Shown: one piece after another, positions 55,339 through 63,829 of the stretch | How the letters are laid out: the number at the start of each line of letters is the position of its first letter | How positions within the stretch are numbered: the first letter of the stretch is position 1 | Assembly: GCF_000520975.1 (NCBI RefSeq) | Contig: NZ_JACB01000026.1 | Coordinates: 62,001-126,000, forward strand | DNA: 64,000 nucleotides | Direction of reading: 5' to 3' | Source of the DNA: Aquimarina megaterium XH134 | GTDB taxonomy: Bacteria > Bacteroidota > Bacteroidia > Flavobacteriales > Flavobacteriaceae | Position numbers and translations under genes: made by a program | The notes under the pieces: model-generated | Seen by the model: only the letters and a program-made list of their open reading frames with translations | What the model was told of the DNA's origin: nothing | Database searches by the model: none

Positions 55339-57723
55339 ATGAAAACAATCTTACCTAACCTTTTAGAGAATAGAAAGCATGCATTTATATTCCTTTTCCT
55401 TATTTCTATAGGTATGTATGGGCAATCGGGTACAGTTACAGGAGAAATATTAGATCAAAATACACAAGAACCTATACCTTATGTGAACATAATTGTTAAA
55501 TCCGGAGATAAGATCACAACTGGTGGGATTACAAATGACAAGGGAGTGTTTTTTGTAGATAAAATTCCTTTTGGAGCATATGATTTTGAAGTTCAGTTTA
55601 TTGGTTTCAAAACAGTTACAAAGAGTATTGCAATTACCAAATCAAACAATAAAATCGATTTTGGAACTATTTTAATCGAAGAAGAAGCTGTTGCTCTTGA
55701 GGGAGTCGAAATTACAGCCGAACGTTCGACTATCGAACAAAAGGTTGATAGAAAAGTTATTAATGTCGGAAAAGACTTAACCACTGCTGGGGCTTCAGCA
55801 AGTGATATCATGAGTAATATTCCTTCGGTAAGTGTTAATCAAGATGGCGAAATTTCTCTTCGGGGTAATGAGAATGTTCGTATCCTGGTTGATGGAAAAC
55901 CAACTAACATTAGTGCCACCGATTTATTACAACAAATACCATCTACATCAATCAAATCTATAGAACTCATCACAAATCCATCATCAAAATATAATCCCGA
56001 AGGTATGAGCGGAATTATAAATATTATCTTAAAAAAGAGTACTCGTTTAGGGTTTAACGGATCTATAAACTCTGGGGTAACTTTTGGACAAAAAGCACGA
56101 TTTAATAATTCGCTGAGTCTAAATTACAGAACAGGGAAAACTAATTTTTACGGGAGCTATGGCAATCGTTTCGGGACGCAAATAACAGATGGAACTGTTA
56201 CCAGAACTATAGAACAAACGAATCAGTTAACCAAAAATAATAATGGTCGTACATCACATCTATTTAAAGTAGGTGTCGACTATTACATTAACGAAAAAAA
56301 CACATTTTCGGTGTATACCAATCAAAATTTGTTTAGTGCAGATCTAGAAGGTAAAAAAACACTTACTTTTTTTAACGATACTGCTTCAAACTTCATACAA
56401 TTTGATACAATAAAAAGAGATAATATAAATTCGACTTATAATGTTGATTTTCTACATTCTTTTGCTAAAGAAGGACATACCATAGAACTCGAATTAGATT
56501 ATAATACACTACAAAGTGATATTGCTAACGATTTTAAGTTCGCAGGAAATTCACCTATAAATAATTATACAGAAATTGTTGATGATAAACGAACAAATAC
56601 GACAGTAAATCTTGATTATGTAAACCCTCTTAGCGAGAAGTCAATCGTAGAAATTGGAGTAGAAACGCGTCTGCGACGTACCGATAACTCTTATGAAACG
56701 AGTCGCATTGATTTTAGAAATTCGACCTTTTCTTATGATAGAGATATTTATTCGTTTTATACAACGTTTAGTCAAAACTTTAATACATGGCAATATAATA
56801 TTGGAGTTCGATTAGAAGATTATAATGTAACGACTCAATTTAATGAAGTAGGGGAGCCACAAGATAGTTTTAAAGATCACCTTTTTAATGTATTTCCTTC
56901 TGGGTTTTTGAAATATACTCCTGACGAAGAGCAGAAAAACTCATATCAATTAAGTTTTAGTAGACGTATTGATAGGCCATCACTAACCCAGATTAGTCCT
57001 ATACGACGTATTAGTACTCCCCAGATTATTATCATAGGTAACCCAAACTTAAGGCCGCAGTTTACCAATTCGGTCGAACTCAATTATAACAGAAAAATAA
57101 ATAAAGGCAATATAACGTTTGGTGGTTTTTATAGAAAAATTAAAGATGAGATTAATAGAATAGGCTATTTTGATCAAAACAATCCAACACTACTTATTCT
57201 TGATTATGCAAATTTTGATAGTAATGATGCTTATGGAGTTGAATTTTCGGTAAGTTACCGACCAATAAAATGGTGGAATTTTAATGCAAACTTTGATGTG
57301 TATACCAGAACACAAAAAGGAGTTATTGAAGGTCAAAATGTAAAAGTTAATAATACTTTATTAAATGCAAGACTTAATAATAGTTTTAAAGCTTCTAAAA
57401 ACTTAACGTTCCAAATCTTTACTTTTTATAGTGGTCCGCAAAAAATATTACAGTACGAATTAAAAGACAATATTTTCGTAAATGCCGGTGCCCGTTACAA
57501 TTTTGCCAAAGGAAAAGGAACTTTTAGTGTTAATTTTAATGACATTTTCAGAACACAAAGATTTGCTTTTGAAGCTTATAGAACTGTTATTCAGGATGGT
57601 GAATTTAGACGTGATAGCCAATCTGTTTATTTTGGACTTTCTTACCGTTTTGGTGGAGGAAAAAACAAAAGACTAAAACGTAAAAAACGTGACAAAAATG
57701 AAAAAACTGACAAATTCTTATAA
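55339..57723 (+). CDS. TonB-dependent-receptor-like outer-membrane beta-barrel protein
   Basis: About 794 residues from the ATG at 55339 (MKTILPNLLENRKHAFIFLF; an ATG three codons before is equally possible). Signal peptide to about residue 31 (MYGQ). Then a carboxypeptidase-regulatory-like domain (GTVTGEILDQNTQEPIPYVNIIV), a plug (IMSNIPSVSVNQDGEISLRGNENVRILVDGKPTN) and a long barrel with IDRPSLTQISPIRRISTPQ and YNRKINKGNITFGGFYR. The last strand is QSVYFGLSYRFGGG, followed by a basic tail. It matches the outer-membrane beta-barrel family (OMP_b-brl_3). Its substrate is unknown. The divergent LytTR/LytS pair may control it. The following gene starts 13 bp on. Confidence 0.88.
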   Translation: MKTILPNLLENRKHAFIFLFLISIGMYGQSGTVTGEILDQNTQEPIPYVNIIVKSGDKITTGGITNDKGVFFVDKIPFGAYDFEVQFIGFKTVTKSIAITKSNNKIDFGTILIEEEAVALEGVEITAERSTIEQKVDRKVINVGKDLTTAGASASDIMSNIPSVSVNQDGEISLRGNENVRILVDGKPTNISATDLLQQIPSTSIKSIELITNPSSKYNPEGMSGIINIILKKSTRLGFNGSINSGVTFGQKARFNNSLSLNYRTGKTNFYGSYGNRFGTQITDGTVTRTIEQTNQLTKNNNGRTSHLFKVGVDYYINEKNTFSVYTNQNLFSADLEGKKTLTFFNDTASNFIQFDTIKRDNINSTYNVDFLHSFAKEGHTIELELDYNTLQSDIANDFKFAGNSPINNYTEIVDDKRTNTTVNLDYVNPLSEKSIVEIGVETRLRRTDNSYETSRIDFRNSTFSYDRDIYSFYTTFSQNFNTWQYNIGVRLEDYNVTTQFNEVGEPQDSFKDHLFNVFPSGFLKYTPDEEQKNSYQLSFSRRIDRPSLTQISPIRRISTPQIIIIGNPNLRPQFTNSVELNYNRKINKGNITFGGFYRKIKDEINRIGYFDQNNPTLLILDYANFDSNDAYGVEFSVSYRPIKWWNFNANFDVYTRTQKGVIEGQNVKVNNTLLNARLNNSFKASKNLTFQIFTFYSGPQKILQYELKDNIFVNAGARYNFAKGKGTFSVNFNDIFRTQRFAFEAYRTVIQDGEFRRDSQSVYFGLSYRFGGGKNKRLKRKKRDKNEKTDKFL

Positions 57724-57736
57724 AAATTACAAGATT

Positions 57737-58534
57737 ATGAAATTGAGAATATACATTACATGTATAGCTTGTATACTGGCTAACATAACCTTTGCCCAAA
57801 AAAAGGAATTATCAAATAGCGATTCTGCTAAAGCCCTAATAGAAAAAATGGTTGCTAGAACAGGAAATTATGAACTACTTAAAAAGCTAAAAGATGTTGA
57901 GTTTACCTATGATTTTTATAGCCCAAAGACTAAGAAAAGTGATATTTCTGTAGAGCGTTATATTTTTAATGGAGAAGTGTCTTGGGGACAATATAAAACA
58001 CATAACGTATTTGTACTTCCTAAAAAGAAAGGAATAGTTACCCAATATTACGAAAGTACAGGTAATTCGTGGATAACTATTGAAAACACTAAGATAACAG
58101 ATACACGAACATTACGAAGTTCTGATTTTTTGCGTAAAGCTAATTATTACTGGTTTACTATGATGCCTAAGTTATTAGATAATGGTATTGTGTATACGCA
58201 GCTTCCTGATAGAGTATATAACAAGGTAAATTACAGCATAGTAAAAATAGGTTTTGAAAAAGGAGTAGGGGATGTTCAGGATGATTTTATACTGTATATT
58301 AATCCAACTACTCTTCTTGTAGATAGATTTTTGTTTACTGTAAAAGGAAGTGCATTAGGGATATCTCTTATGGAAATAGAATATGAAACCGTTAATGGAT
58401 ATACTTTTATGGCAAAGCGAAAAGTAATTCCAGCAGATTGGGATGGTAATATTAAAGGTAAAGTATTGTATGAACAAACCACTACAAATGTCAAGTTTAA
58501 TAACGGATTTAAAAGAGAATTACTAGCAAAATAA
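57737..58534 (+). CDS. Secreted LolA-like protein of unknown function
   Basis: A 265-residue protein from the ATG at 57737 (MKLRIYITCIACILANITFAQ is a clear signal peptide; an earlier in-frame ATG at 57689 is less likely). The chain starts AKALIEKMVARTGNYELLKKLKDVEFTYDFYSP and continues with strand pairs (ERYIFNGEVSWGQYKTHNVFVLPKKKG; VNYSIVKIGFEKGVGDVQDDFILYINPTTLLVDRFLFT). The pattern fits a LolA/LppX-like or related periplasmic fold. The gene begins 13 bp after the receptor and is probably co-transcribed with it. No catalytic residues can be named. It likely works with the outer-membrane receptor. Confidence 0.7.
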   Translation: MKLRIYITCIACILANITFAQKKELSNSDSAKALIEKMVARTGNYELLKKLKDVEFTYDFYSPKTKKSDISVERYIFNGEVSWGQYKTHNVFVLPKKKGIVTQYYESTGNSWITIENTKITDTRTLRSSDFLRKANYYWFTMMPKLLDNGIVYTQLPDRVYNKVNYSIVKIGFEKGVGDVQDDFILYINPTTLLVDRFLFTVKGSALGISLMEIEYETVNGYTFMAKRKVIPADWDGNIKGKVLYEQTTTNVKFNNGFKRELLAK

Positions 58535-58622
58535 AAACCACATGTTGGTAAGGAACACAATGCAGTGTAACGGTAATACCATATCGACTGTATATGGTAA
58601 TGAATTAGCCAATTCTACCTGT

Positions 58623-58652
58623 AAAAGTCTATCATTTTGGTGATGGGCTTTT
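58623..58652 (+). terminator. Probable terminator of the receptor operon
   Basis: AAAAGTCTATCA pairs with TGATGGGCTTTT, using two G-T pairs, and ends in a short T-rich run. Confidence 0.55.
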
Positions 58653-58779
58653 ATATTATAATCGTTTGTAACATAATTCCTAAAGTTTAATTAATGTGAT
58701 TGATTACCGTATTAAAAAACATTAAATTTAGAGTTAAATTCTATTCAAAAAATATTCTTAAAACCTAAAATTCTGAATT

Positions 58780-58956
58780 ATGAAAAAAGCACTTTTAAAT
58801 GTAACAGGAGCTAAAGAGTTATCTAAAGATGAGCAAAAAAGTATCGAAGGAAGCGCAGGTCCAAGCCGCCCTTGTGGTGGGGATGGTTCATTTATATATG
58901 TAGATGGTGTTAAGGTATGTTGTTATTTGCCTTGGAGCGGTCAATATATATGCTAA
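58780..58956 (+). CDS. Short double-glycine-type leader peptide with Cys-rich core (bacteriocin-like)
   Basis: ATG at 58780 to TAA at 58954-58956 encodes 58 residues. The N-terminal half, MKKALLNVTGAKELSKDEQK then SIEGSAG, matches the leader type of flavobacterial bacteriocin-like peptides ('LNxxGAKELSKxEQKSIxGG'), where cleavage follows a small-residue pair (here near GSAG). The core, about 30 residues, has four cysteines and runs PSRPCGGDGSFIYVDGV then KVCCYLPWSGQYIC. The end at the cysteine suggests disulfides or another crosslink. No maturation or export gene is next to it, so it may use a distant peptidase-containing transporter. A strong terminator follows at 59011. Confidence 0.7.
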   Translation: MKKALLNVTGAKELSKDEQKSIEGSAGPSRPCGGDGSFIYVDGVKVCCYLPWSGQYIC

Positions 58957-59010
58957 CATTTCTTTTAATAATATTAAAATTCTAATTGAATTTATTTTTA
59001 GAATATTCAA

Positions 59011-59040
59011 GAGATCATCTTTATAGATGGTCTCTTTTTT
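59011..59040 (+). terminator. Intrinsic terminator of the short peptide gene
   Basis: GAGATCATCT pairs with AGATGGTCTC (one G-T) around a short loop and is followed by TTTTTT. It lies 54 bp past the stop. Confidence 0.8.
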
Positions 59041-59159
59041 GCTTATCTGATTACTACATAAGGTATTCAAAACATAATTTAGTCTGACGGAATTATCATT
59101 TCGACAGTTTTTACAATGATTTTGGTAGTACTTCGCACTGTAATTCTAAAAATCATGTT

Positions 59160-60263
59160 ATGTTTAAAAAATATCCAATTCTTAAATGGATTCTAATTGT
59201 CTCTGGCAGTATAATCGTCTTTCTTTTTATTTTCGGTTGGTGGTTTATGAGTTTATTACCTATAGAAGAAATGGGTACCGATTTGTCTACTACACAAACA
59301 ATTGATTTACCATATTTATCTGAAGACATCCAACCCTCACGAGGAAAAATCCTTGCTATAGTGACAAGCACAGCTACTATGGGGAGCACCGATAAAAGTA
59401 CGGGTTATGAACTAACCGAATTGTCACGTGCCTATTACGTTTTTCAAGCGAATGGTTTTGAAGTCGATATTGCCAGCCCGTTGGGAGGAGAACCACCAGT
59501 TGTGATTGATGATGATGATATGGGGAAATATGATTTTGCATTTTTAAACGATAGCATTGCTCAACATAAAATAAAACATACCATTCCGGTAAAAAATATT
59601 AACCCAGATGTGTATGAAGCTGTATTTTTTGCAGGAGGAAAAGGGGCAATGTTTGATTTCCCACAAAATAAGGACATTCAAAATATTGTACGCCATTTAT
59701 ATCAATCAAATAAGGTGGTTGGCGCAGTATGTCATGGGCCGGCAGCTTTGGTAAATGTAACTCTCGATACCGGTCGCCCATTACTAGAAAACAAAAAAGT
59801 GAGTAGTTTTACTAATAATGAGGAATTACTACTTATTCCAGATGCCGAAGAAATATTTCCTTTTCTTTTACAAGATAAACTAGTAGCTCAGGGTGCACGT
59901 TTTAATGAGGGAGCCACGTATTTGGAACATATTAGCTATGATAAAAACTTGATAACAGGTCAAAATCCTTGGTCTACATGGATATTAGCAGAAACTATGA
60001 TTTCGGCATTGGGATATACACCAAAGCATAGAGAAATAACAGCCGAAGAAAATGCTATGAAAGTCTTAATTGCATATGAAGAAGGAGGTACTCAGAAAGC
60101 CAAAGAATTAATTAAACAAATATCGACTGTAGAAAATAAACCTTTGGCCAGGCAACTTATTGCTGTACATAGTGTTGTTGCAATTATGAAAGGTAGTATT
60201 GGACGGTTTTTTAACCTTGTTAGTTTAACATCATATGCAAAAGGAGAATCCAAAAACATATAG
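59160..60263 (+). CDS. DJ-1/PfpI-family protein with N-terminal membrane anchor (module 2)
   Basis: A 367-residue protein. A hydrophobic N-terminal helix (ILKWILIVSGSIIVFLFIFGWWFMSLL) anchors it. The DJ-1/PfpI-like domain (about 60-280) has GKILAIVTSTATMGSTDKSTGYELTELSRAYYVFQANGFEVDIASPLGGEPP, VFFAGGKGAMFDFPQN and VGAVCHGPAALV with the nucleophilic C191, then ITGQNPWSTW. The last 80 residues (IAYEEGGTQKAKELI) are a separate helical part. It is paralogous to the lipoprotein at 45948-46700 but much longer. A hairpin at 60300-60328 separates it from the following AraC gene, which nevertheless lies only 92 bp away. The activity is not predictable. Confidence 0.8.
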   Translation: MFKKYPILKWILIVSGSIIVFLFIFGWWFMSLLPIEEMGTDLSTTQTIDLPYLSEDIQPSRGKILAIVTSTATMGSTDKSTGYELTELSRAYYVFQANGFEVDIASPLGGEPPVVIDDDDMGKYDFAFLNDSIAQHKIKHTIPVKNINPDVYEAVFFAGGKGAMFDFPQNKDIQNIVRHLYQSNKVVGAVCHGPAALVNVTLDTGRPLLENKKVSSFTNNEELLLIPDAEEIFPFLLQDKLVAQGARFNEGATYLEHISYDKNLITGQNPWSTWILAETMISALGYTPKHREITAEENAMKVLIAYEEGGTQKAKELIKQISTVENKPLARQLIAVHSVVAIMKGSIGRFFNLVSLTSYAKGESKNI

Positions 60264-60299
60264 AGGTTTATAGCATAAGCAGTATTTATCTTAGATTTA

Positions 60300-60328
60300 A
60301 AGTACAAATCAATACTTGGTTTGTACTT
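60300..60328 (+). terminator. Hairpin between PfpI-like and AraC genes
   Basis: AAGTACAAA pairs with TTTGTACTT around an 11-nt loop, with a T-rich flank. It may act as a weak terminator. Confidence 0.45.
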
Positions 60329-60354
60329 TCTTTGAATTTTAAATATCCCTACAT

Positions 60355-61422
60355 TTGGAAAAAATAATTCCATTGAGTTTTTTAGATATATTACTTGTAA
60401 TTGTTAGTAGTGCAGGACTCTTGCATGGGGTGTTATTTGCCTTCTACTTAAGTGTTTTTAAAAAGAAAAAGACATTGAGTAATCTTTTACTGGCATTCAT
60501 TCTTGTATGTATGGCATTTAGAATAGGTAAATCGGTCATGTTAAATTTTGGTGATGATCTGGAGCCTATATTTATTTTTGCGGGATTAGCATTTTTGTTA
60601 CTAATCGGACCACTTTTAAGGTGGTATGTTTTTGGGATGACACGCCCTAATTTTAAATTACCCAAGTATTATATTTTAGAATTCGTTCCATTTGCTTTGA
60701 TTTTTATCGCTAGTCTTTTTGTGACCAAAGAATGGTATGAAAACAGCAAGTTGGTTATTATCGTTTTTTCGAGTGGTCTTGTTTTTATATATCTACACTT
60801 CGCTTTTTATATAGTTTTATCCTGGAGAACCTTAAAACGTGCAAAGAGGCACTATAAGCAAGAGCAACAAACAAAATCTCGTAGCGCAATATTAAATTGG
60901 TTACACCTCTTAATTATTGGTTTTGTGGTCATCTGGGGATCTTATGTTCTAAACATATTAGATGAAACCGTACCGTATGTTGTAGGCCCAATATTATATT
61001 CGGTAATTATCTATTTTTTAAGCTATAAAGCATTCCAACTTAAAGTAACAGATCTGGATGGTGATGTGTTTAAAGCAAACAACAATAACCTCTTATTTGA
61101 TGAGATTTCAAAATTGGTTATTGATACTAAATTATACCTCGAACCAGATGTATCTCTGGCAAAACTGAGTACCATGATAGGAAAAACCACACAACTAACA
61201 TCATCGGTTATTAATCAATATGCTAAGCAAAATTTTAATGATTTTATAAACTATTATCGAATCCAAGACGCAAAGAAACTACTTTCGAGTGCAGGAAGTG
61301 ATAAATATACGATTTCATCAATTGCTTTTGATACAGGTTTTAGTAGTCTTTCCTCTTTTAATGGCGCATTTAAGAAATTTGAAGGCATGACTCCATCATC
61401 GTATAGAAAAGGTAGAGTTTGA
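60355..61422 (+). CDS. AraC-family regulator with N-terminal membrane sensor domain (module 2)
   Basis: A 355-residue protein beginning at TTG 60355 (MEKIIPLSFLDILLVIVSSAG); no ATG precedes the first membrane helix in frame. About seven hydrophobic helices fill residues 8-225 (LLVIVSSAGLLHGVLFAFYL, LLLAFILVCMAFRI, FIFAGLAFLLLIGPLL and others). The C-terminal AraC domain has SLAKLSTMIGKTTQLTSSVINQY, INYYRIQDAKKLL and YTISSIAFDTGFSSLSSFNGAFKKFEGMTPSSYRK. The same layout as the gene at 44819-45859 suggests a duplicated sensor-regulator family, each partnered with a PfpI-like gene. Confidence 0.85.
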   Translation: MEKIIPLSFLDILLVIVSSAGLLHGVLFAFYLSVFKKKKTLSNLLLAFILVCMAFRIGKSVMLNFGDDLEPIFIFAGLAFLLLIGPLLRWYVFGMTRPNFKLPKYYILEFVPFALIFIASLFVTKEWYENSKLVIIVFSSGLVFIYLHFAFYIVLSWRTLKRAKRHYKQEQQTKSRSAILNWLHLLIIGFVVIWGSYVLNILDETVPYVVGPILYSVIIYFLSYKAFQLKVTDLDGDVFKANNNNLLFDEISKLVIDTKLYLEPDVSLAKLSTMIGKTTQLTSSVINQYAKQNFNDFINYYRIQDAKKLLSSAGSDKYTISSIAFDTGFSSLSSFNGAFKKFEGMTPSSYRKGRV

Positions 61423-61513
61423 TTTTTGAATGTTTAAAAGAGATTTGACTCAACTTCTTAAAAAAAGATAGTAACTATAGGAGAGTAGATACATATGTGC
61501 AATGTAGATGCAA

Positions 61514-61546
61514 TTTGTACAGTTCATATTTTTTGATATATATTTG
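61514..61546 (+). promoter_or_regulatory. Bacteroidetes-type promoter of the MarR operon
   Basis: TATATTTG at 61539-61546 is a perfect TAnnTTTG -7 element, and TTTG at 61514-61517 is a -33-like element 21 bases upstream. The MarR start codon is about 23 bases further on. Confidence 0.6.
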
Positions 61547-61557
61547 TACCTACAAAT
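61542..61557. promoter_or_regulatory. Palindromic operator of the MarR gene
   Basis: ATTTGTA-CC-TACAAAT is a perfect 7-2-7 inverted repeat overlapping the -7 element, just 12 bp before the MarR start. Its placement suggests autorepression. A near copy is at 62564-62579. Confidence 0.6.
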
Positions 61558-61569
61558 AATGTATGTGTA

Positions 61570-61995
61570 ATGAATATTTATTTTGAAGCTATTTTTGAGA
61601 TTATAAGAACAGGACATTGGATTACAGATTCAATAACAAGAGAGCTAAAGGAGTTTGATATTTACGAACCTCAGTTTAATGTATTAAGGATATTACGAGG
61701 AGCCAAAGGCAAACCTATTTCTGTAAACACCATATTAGAAAATATGGTACAACGTTCTAGCAATGTTTCTCGTATTGTTGATAAACTAGAAATGAAAGGA
61801 CTTGTTGAACGAACACTTTGTACCGAAGATAGGAGAAAAATGGATATTATAATTACTAATAAAGGTCTTGAACTATTGAAAAAATTAGACAAAAAGGTTC
61901 ATGATTTTCACAAACCTATGATGAATAATCTTAATGCTGAAGAAGCAGATACATTAAAACAATTAATTAAAAAACTAAAAGGACAGTTACAATGA
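61570..61995 (+). CDS. MarR-family transcriptional regulator
   Basis: A 141-residue winged-helix protein. Residues 30-110 show the MarR core: DIYEPQFNVLRILRGAKGKPISVNTILENMVQRSSNVSRIVDKLEMKGLVERTLCTEDRRKMDIIITNKGLELLKKL. The DRR wing is clear. It should repress its own promoter and the FMN reductase that overlaps its stop by four bases (ATGA). The perfect palindrome at 61542-61557, overlapping the -7 element, is the likely operator. A single cysteine, C92 (in LCTEDRR), next to the wing could give redox sensing, though that is inference. Confidence 0.92.
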   Translation: MNIYFEAIFEIIRTGHWITDSITRELKEFDIYEPQFNVLRILRGAKGKPISVNTILENMVQRSSNVSRIVDKLEMKGLVERTLCTEDRRKMDIIITNKGLELLKKLDKKVHDFHKPMMNNLNAEEADTLKQLIKKLKGQLQ

Positions 61996-62522
61996 AAAAA
62001 ATAGTAGCGATAGGTGGAAGCAATAGCAAAAAGTCAATGAATAAAACATTGGCAAGATACGCAGCAAACCAAATTGAAAATTCTGAAATAATAGTAGCAG
62101 ATCTAAATGATTTTGATTTACCAATATATGGTATTGATTTAGAAACAGAAAATGGAATACCAGAAGATGCAACTAAATTAGATAACCTTTTAGAATCTGC
62201 AGATGCATTGGTAATTTCTTTGGCAGAGCATAATGGATCATATACCACAGCATTTAAAAATGCTTTCGATTGGCTATCAAGAATAGACCAAAAGGTATGG
62301 AAGAATAAACCTATGTTATTAATGTCGACTTCTCCAGGAGGAAGAGGTGGATTGGGAGTTCTTCAAGGAGCGAAAATGACATTTCCACATTTAGGGGGAA
62401 ATATTATTGCAGATTTTTCTTTACCATCTTTCTATGATAATTTTTCGGAAGAAGGATTAAAGAACGAGAAACTAAATACTGATTTAAACCAAAAAATTAA
62501 ACTATTACAAAAAGCAATTTAA
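61992..62522 (+). CDS. NADPH-dependent FMN reductase family protein
   Basis: A 176-residue flavodoxin-fold protein: KKIVAIGGSNSKKSMNKTLARYAA (phosphate-binding loop), then ADLNDFDLPIYGIDLE, then SADALVISLAEHNGSYTTAFKNAFDWLSRI and LLMSTSPGGRGGLGVLQ. These match the NADPH-dependent FMN/quinone reductase family (ChrR/azoreductase-like). It probably reduces quinones, flavin or related electrophiles. The MarR gene overlaps its start, so both are likely induced by a redox or quinone signal. The gap downstream (62523-62882) has only the repeated operator-like element. Confidence 0.9.
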   Translation: MKKIVAIGGSNSKKSMNKTLARYAANQIENSEIIVADLNDFDLPIYGIDLETENGIPEDATKLDNLLESADALVISLAEHNGSYTTAFKNAFDWLSRIDQKVWKNKPMLLMSTSPGGRGGLGVLQGAKMTFPHLGGNIIADFSLPSFYDNFSEEGLKNEKLNTDLNQKIKLLQKAI

Positions 62523-62563
62523 AAAGATAACAAAATTATATTTTGCTATTTTTTTAATAAAAT

Positions 62564-62579
62564 ATATGTACTTACAAAT
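62564..62579. promoter_or_regulatory. Second copy of the MarR operator-like element
   Basis: ATATGTA-CT-TACAAAT differs from the first site in two positions. The sequence after it (AATGTATATGT) also matches the first copy (AATGTATGTGT). It lies about 40 bp past the reductase stop and 300 bp before the GH18 gene. No gene starts just after it. Confidence 0.5.
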
Positions 62580-62882
62580 AATGTATATGTTATAAATAAG
62601 AAAATAAAATCTATACACGGATATAAAAACATAGATGGGCTAATCCCAGGAGTGAAGGGGCAGAGAGCTTTTCCAAGTAGTGAGTTTAGAACCTCAGACT
62701 AAAGGTTTTCTTTAAAAATGTCCTATAATTCTAATCAATCAATTTGAGTTAATACTCACAAATATGTATAGATTCTAAGGGGATATACTTAGATTGAAAA
62801 CACGTATATATACTCTTACAATTAACTGAAAAAAGGCATAAATTCCAGTAGTATTTTTTATTAATCAATAAATATTATCAAT

Positions 62883-63674
62883 ATGAATACTTCTAATGAA
62901 AAGTTCGTTGTCTATTGGTTGGGTTATAAGTCTAACCCACCAACCCTTCAATCACTACCCGCAGGGATCGATATTATCAACTTGTTTCTGTTTAATCTAG
63001 AATCTACTACTTCAGGAACCAGTATAAACTATGACTACCTTACCTCTCGAGGTACTTCCTGGAGCGAAATCCAGACACAAGTTGCAGCAGTGAAAGCTAA
63101 AGGAGTAAAGGTTTGCGCCTCTATAATCCCTCCAAATGCTACTCTTATCTGGAATACCATTCCTGATCCAGATACTTTTGCATTAAATCTATATAATTTG
63201 ATCGTATCATGGGGTTTTGACGGAATTGACATCGATCCTGAACAAGGAGGAGGTGTAACACCCAATCAGAACTTTGTAGACGTTATGGTTGCCTTGGGAA
63301 AATATTTTGGCCCTAAGTCCAATACAGGATTGATATTGAGCTATGTTGGTTACCAGATATACAGCGATAAGATTGTATTGAAACCAACTGTGGGTATATT
63401 CGATTATGTGATGACCATGGGGTATTTTTGGGATTATAACACGATGATTACTCAATTTGGATATTATGCTGATATTGTAGGAAATGAAAATGTTTTGATT
63501 GGAATTGGAGGTGATCCTTGGCAAACACCACTTTCTGAAACCAAACAACTAGCAGCTTGGGAACCAACCAACGGTAACAAGGGGGGGATGATGGAGTTCA
63601 ACATTAATGACGACACCAATTTTGATGCAGCCAATACGATCATTAATAGCATGGCTTCGGTTGAAATGAAGTAG
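62883..63674 (+). CDS. GH18-family glycoside hydrolase (chitinase or endo-N-acetylglucosaminidase type)
   Basis: A 263-residue TIM-barrel protein. The GH18 catalytic signature DGIDIDPE (D113, D116, D118, acid E120) is intact. Other barrel strands are VVYWLGYK at the N-terminus, GVKVCASI, LILSYVGYQIY, YVMTMGYFWDY and GGMMEFNINDD. The length suits a single small catalytic domain. No signal peptide is seen (MNTSNEKFVVYWLGYKSN), and no carbohydrate-binding or sorting domain, which is odd for an extracellular hydrolase. It could be cytosolic or leave by another route. The substrate may be chitin or N-glycan. Confidence 0.85.
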   Translation: MNTSNEKFVVYWLGYKSNPPTLQSLPAGIDIINLFLFNLESTTSGTSINYDYLTSRGTSWSEIQTQVAAVKAKGVKVCASIIPPNATLIWNTIPDPDTFALNLYNLIVSWGFDGIDIDPEQGGGVTPNQNFVDVMVALGKYFGPKSNTGLILSYVGYQIYSDKIVLKPTVGIFDYVMTMGYFWDYNTMITQFGYYADIVGNENVLIGIGGDPWQTPLSETKQLAAWEPTNGNKGGMMEFNINDDTNFDAANTIINSMASVEMK

Positions 63675-63762
63675 TCGGAGCTATAATGTATGCAGAATGT
63701 GATTGTCTTGTTTGATTTTTAGATGATTATGAAAATTAACATGCATAAAATTTCTTTATCAA

Positions 63763-63794
63763 AATAATCCCTGAACTACACTTCAGGGATTATT
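63763..63794. terminator. Bidirectional intrinsic terminator
   Basis: A 13-bp stem AATAATCCCTGAA / TTCAGGGATTATT with a short loop lies between convergent genes and can serve both strands. Confidence 0.8.
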
Positions 63795-63829
63795 AATTGT
63801 TTTTTATCATTATTAGAACAAGACCCGTT

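Noticed and set aside
58888-59070. Minus-strand frame of 60 codons
   Set aside because: It is antisense to the short peptide gene and its terminator.
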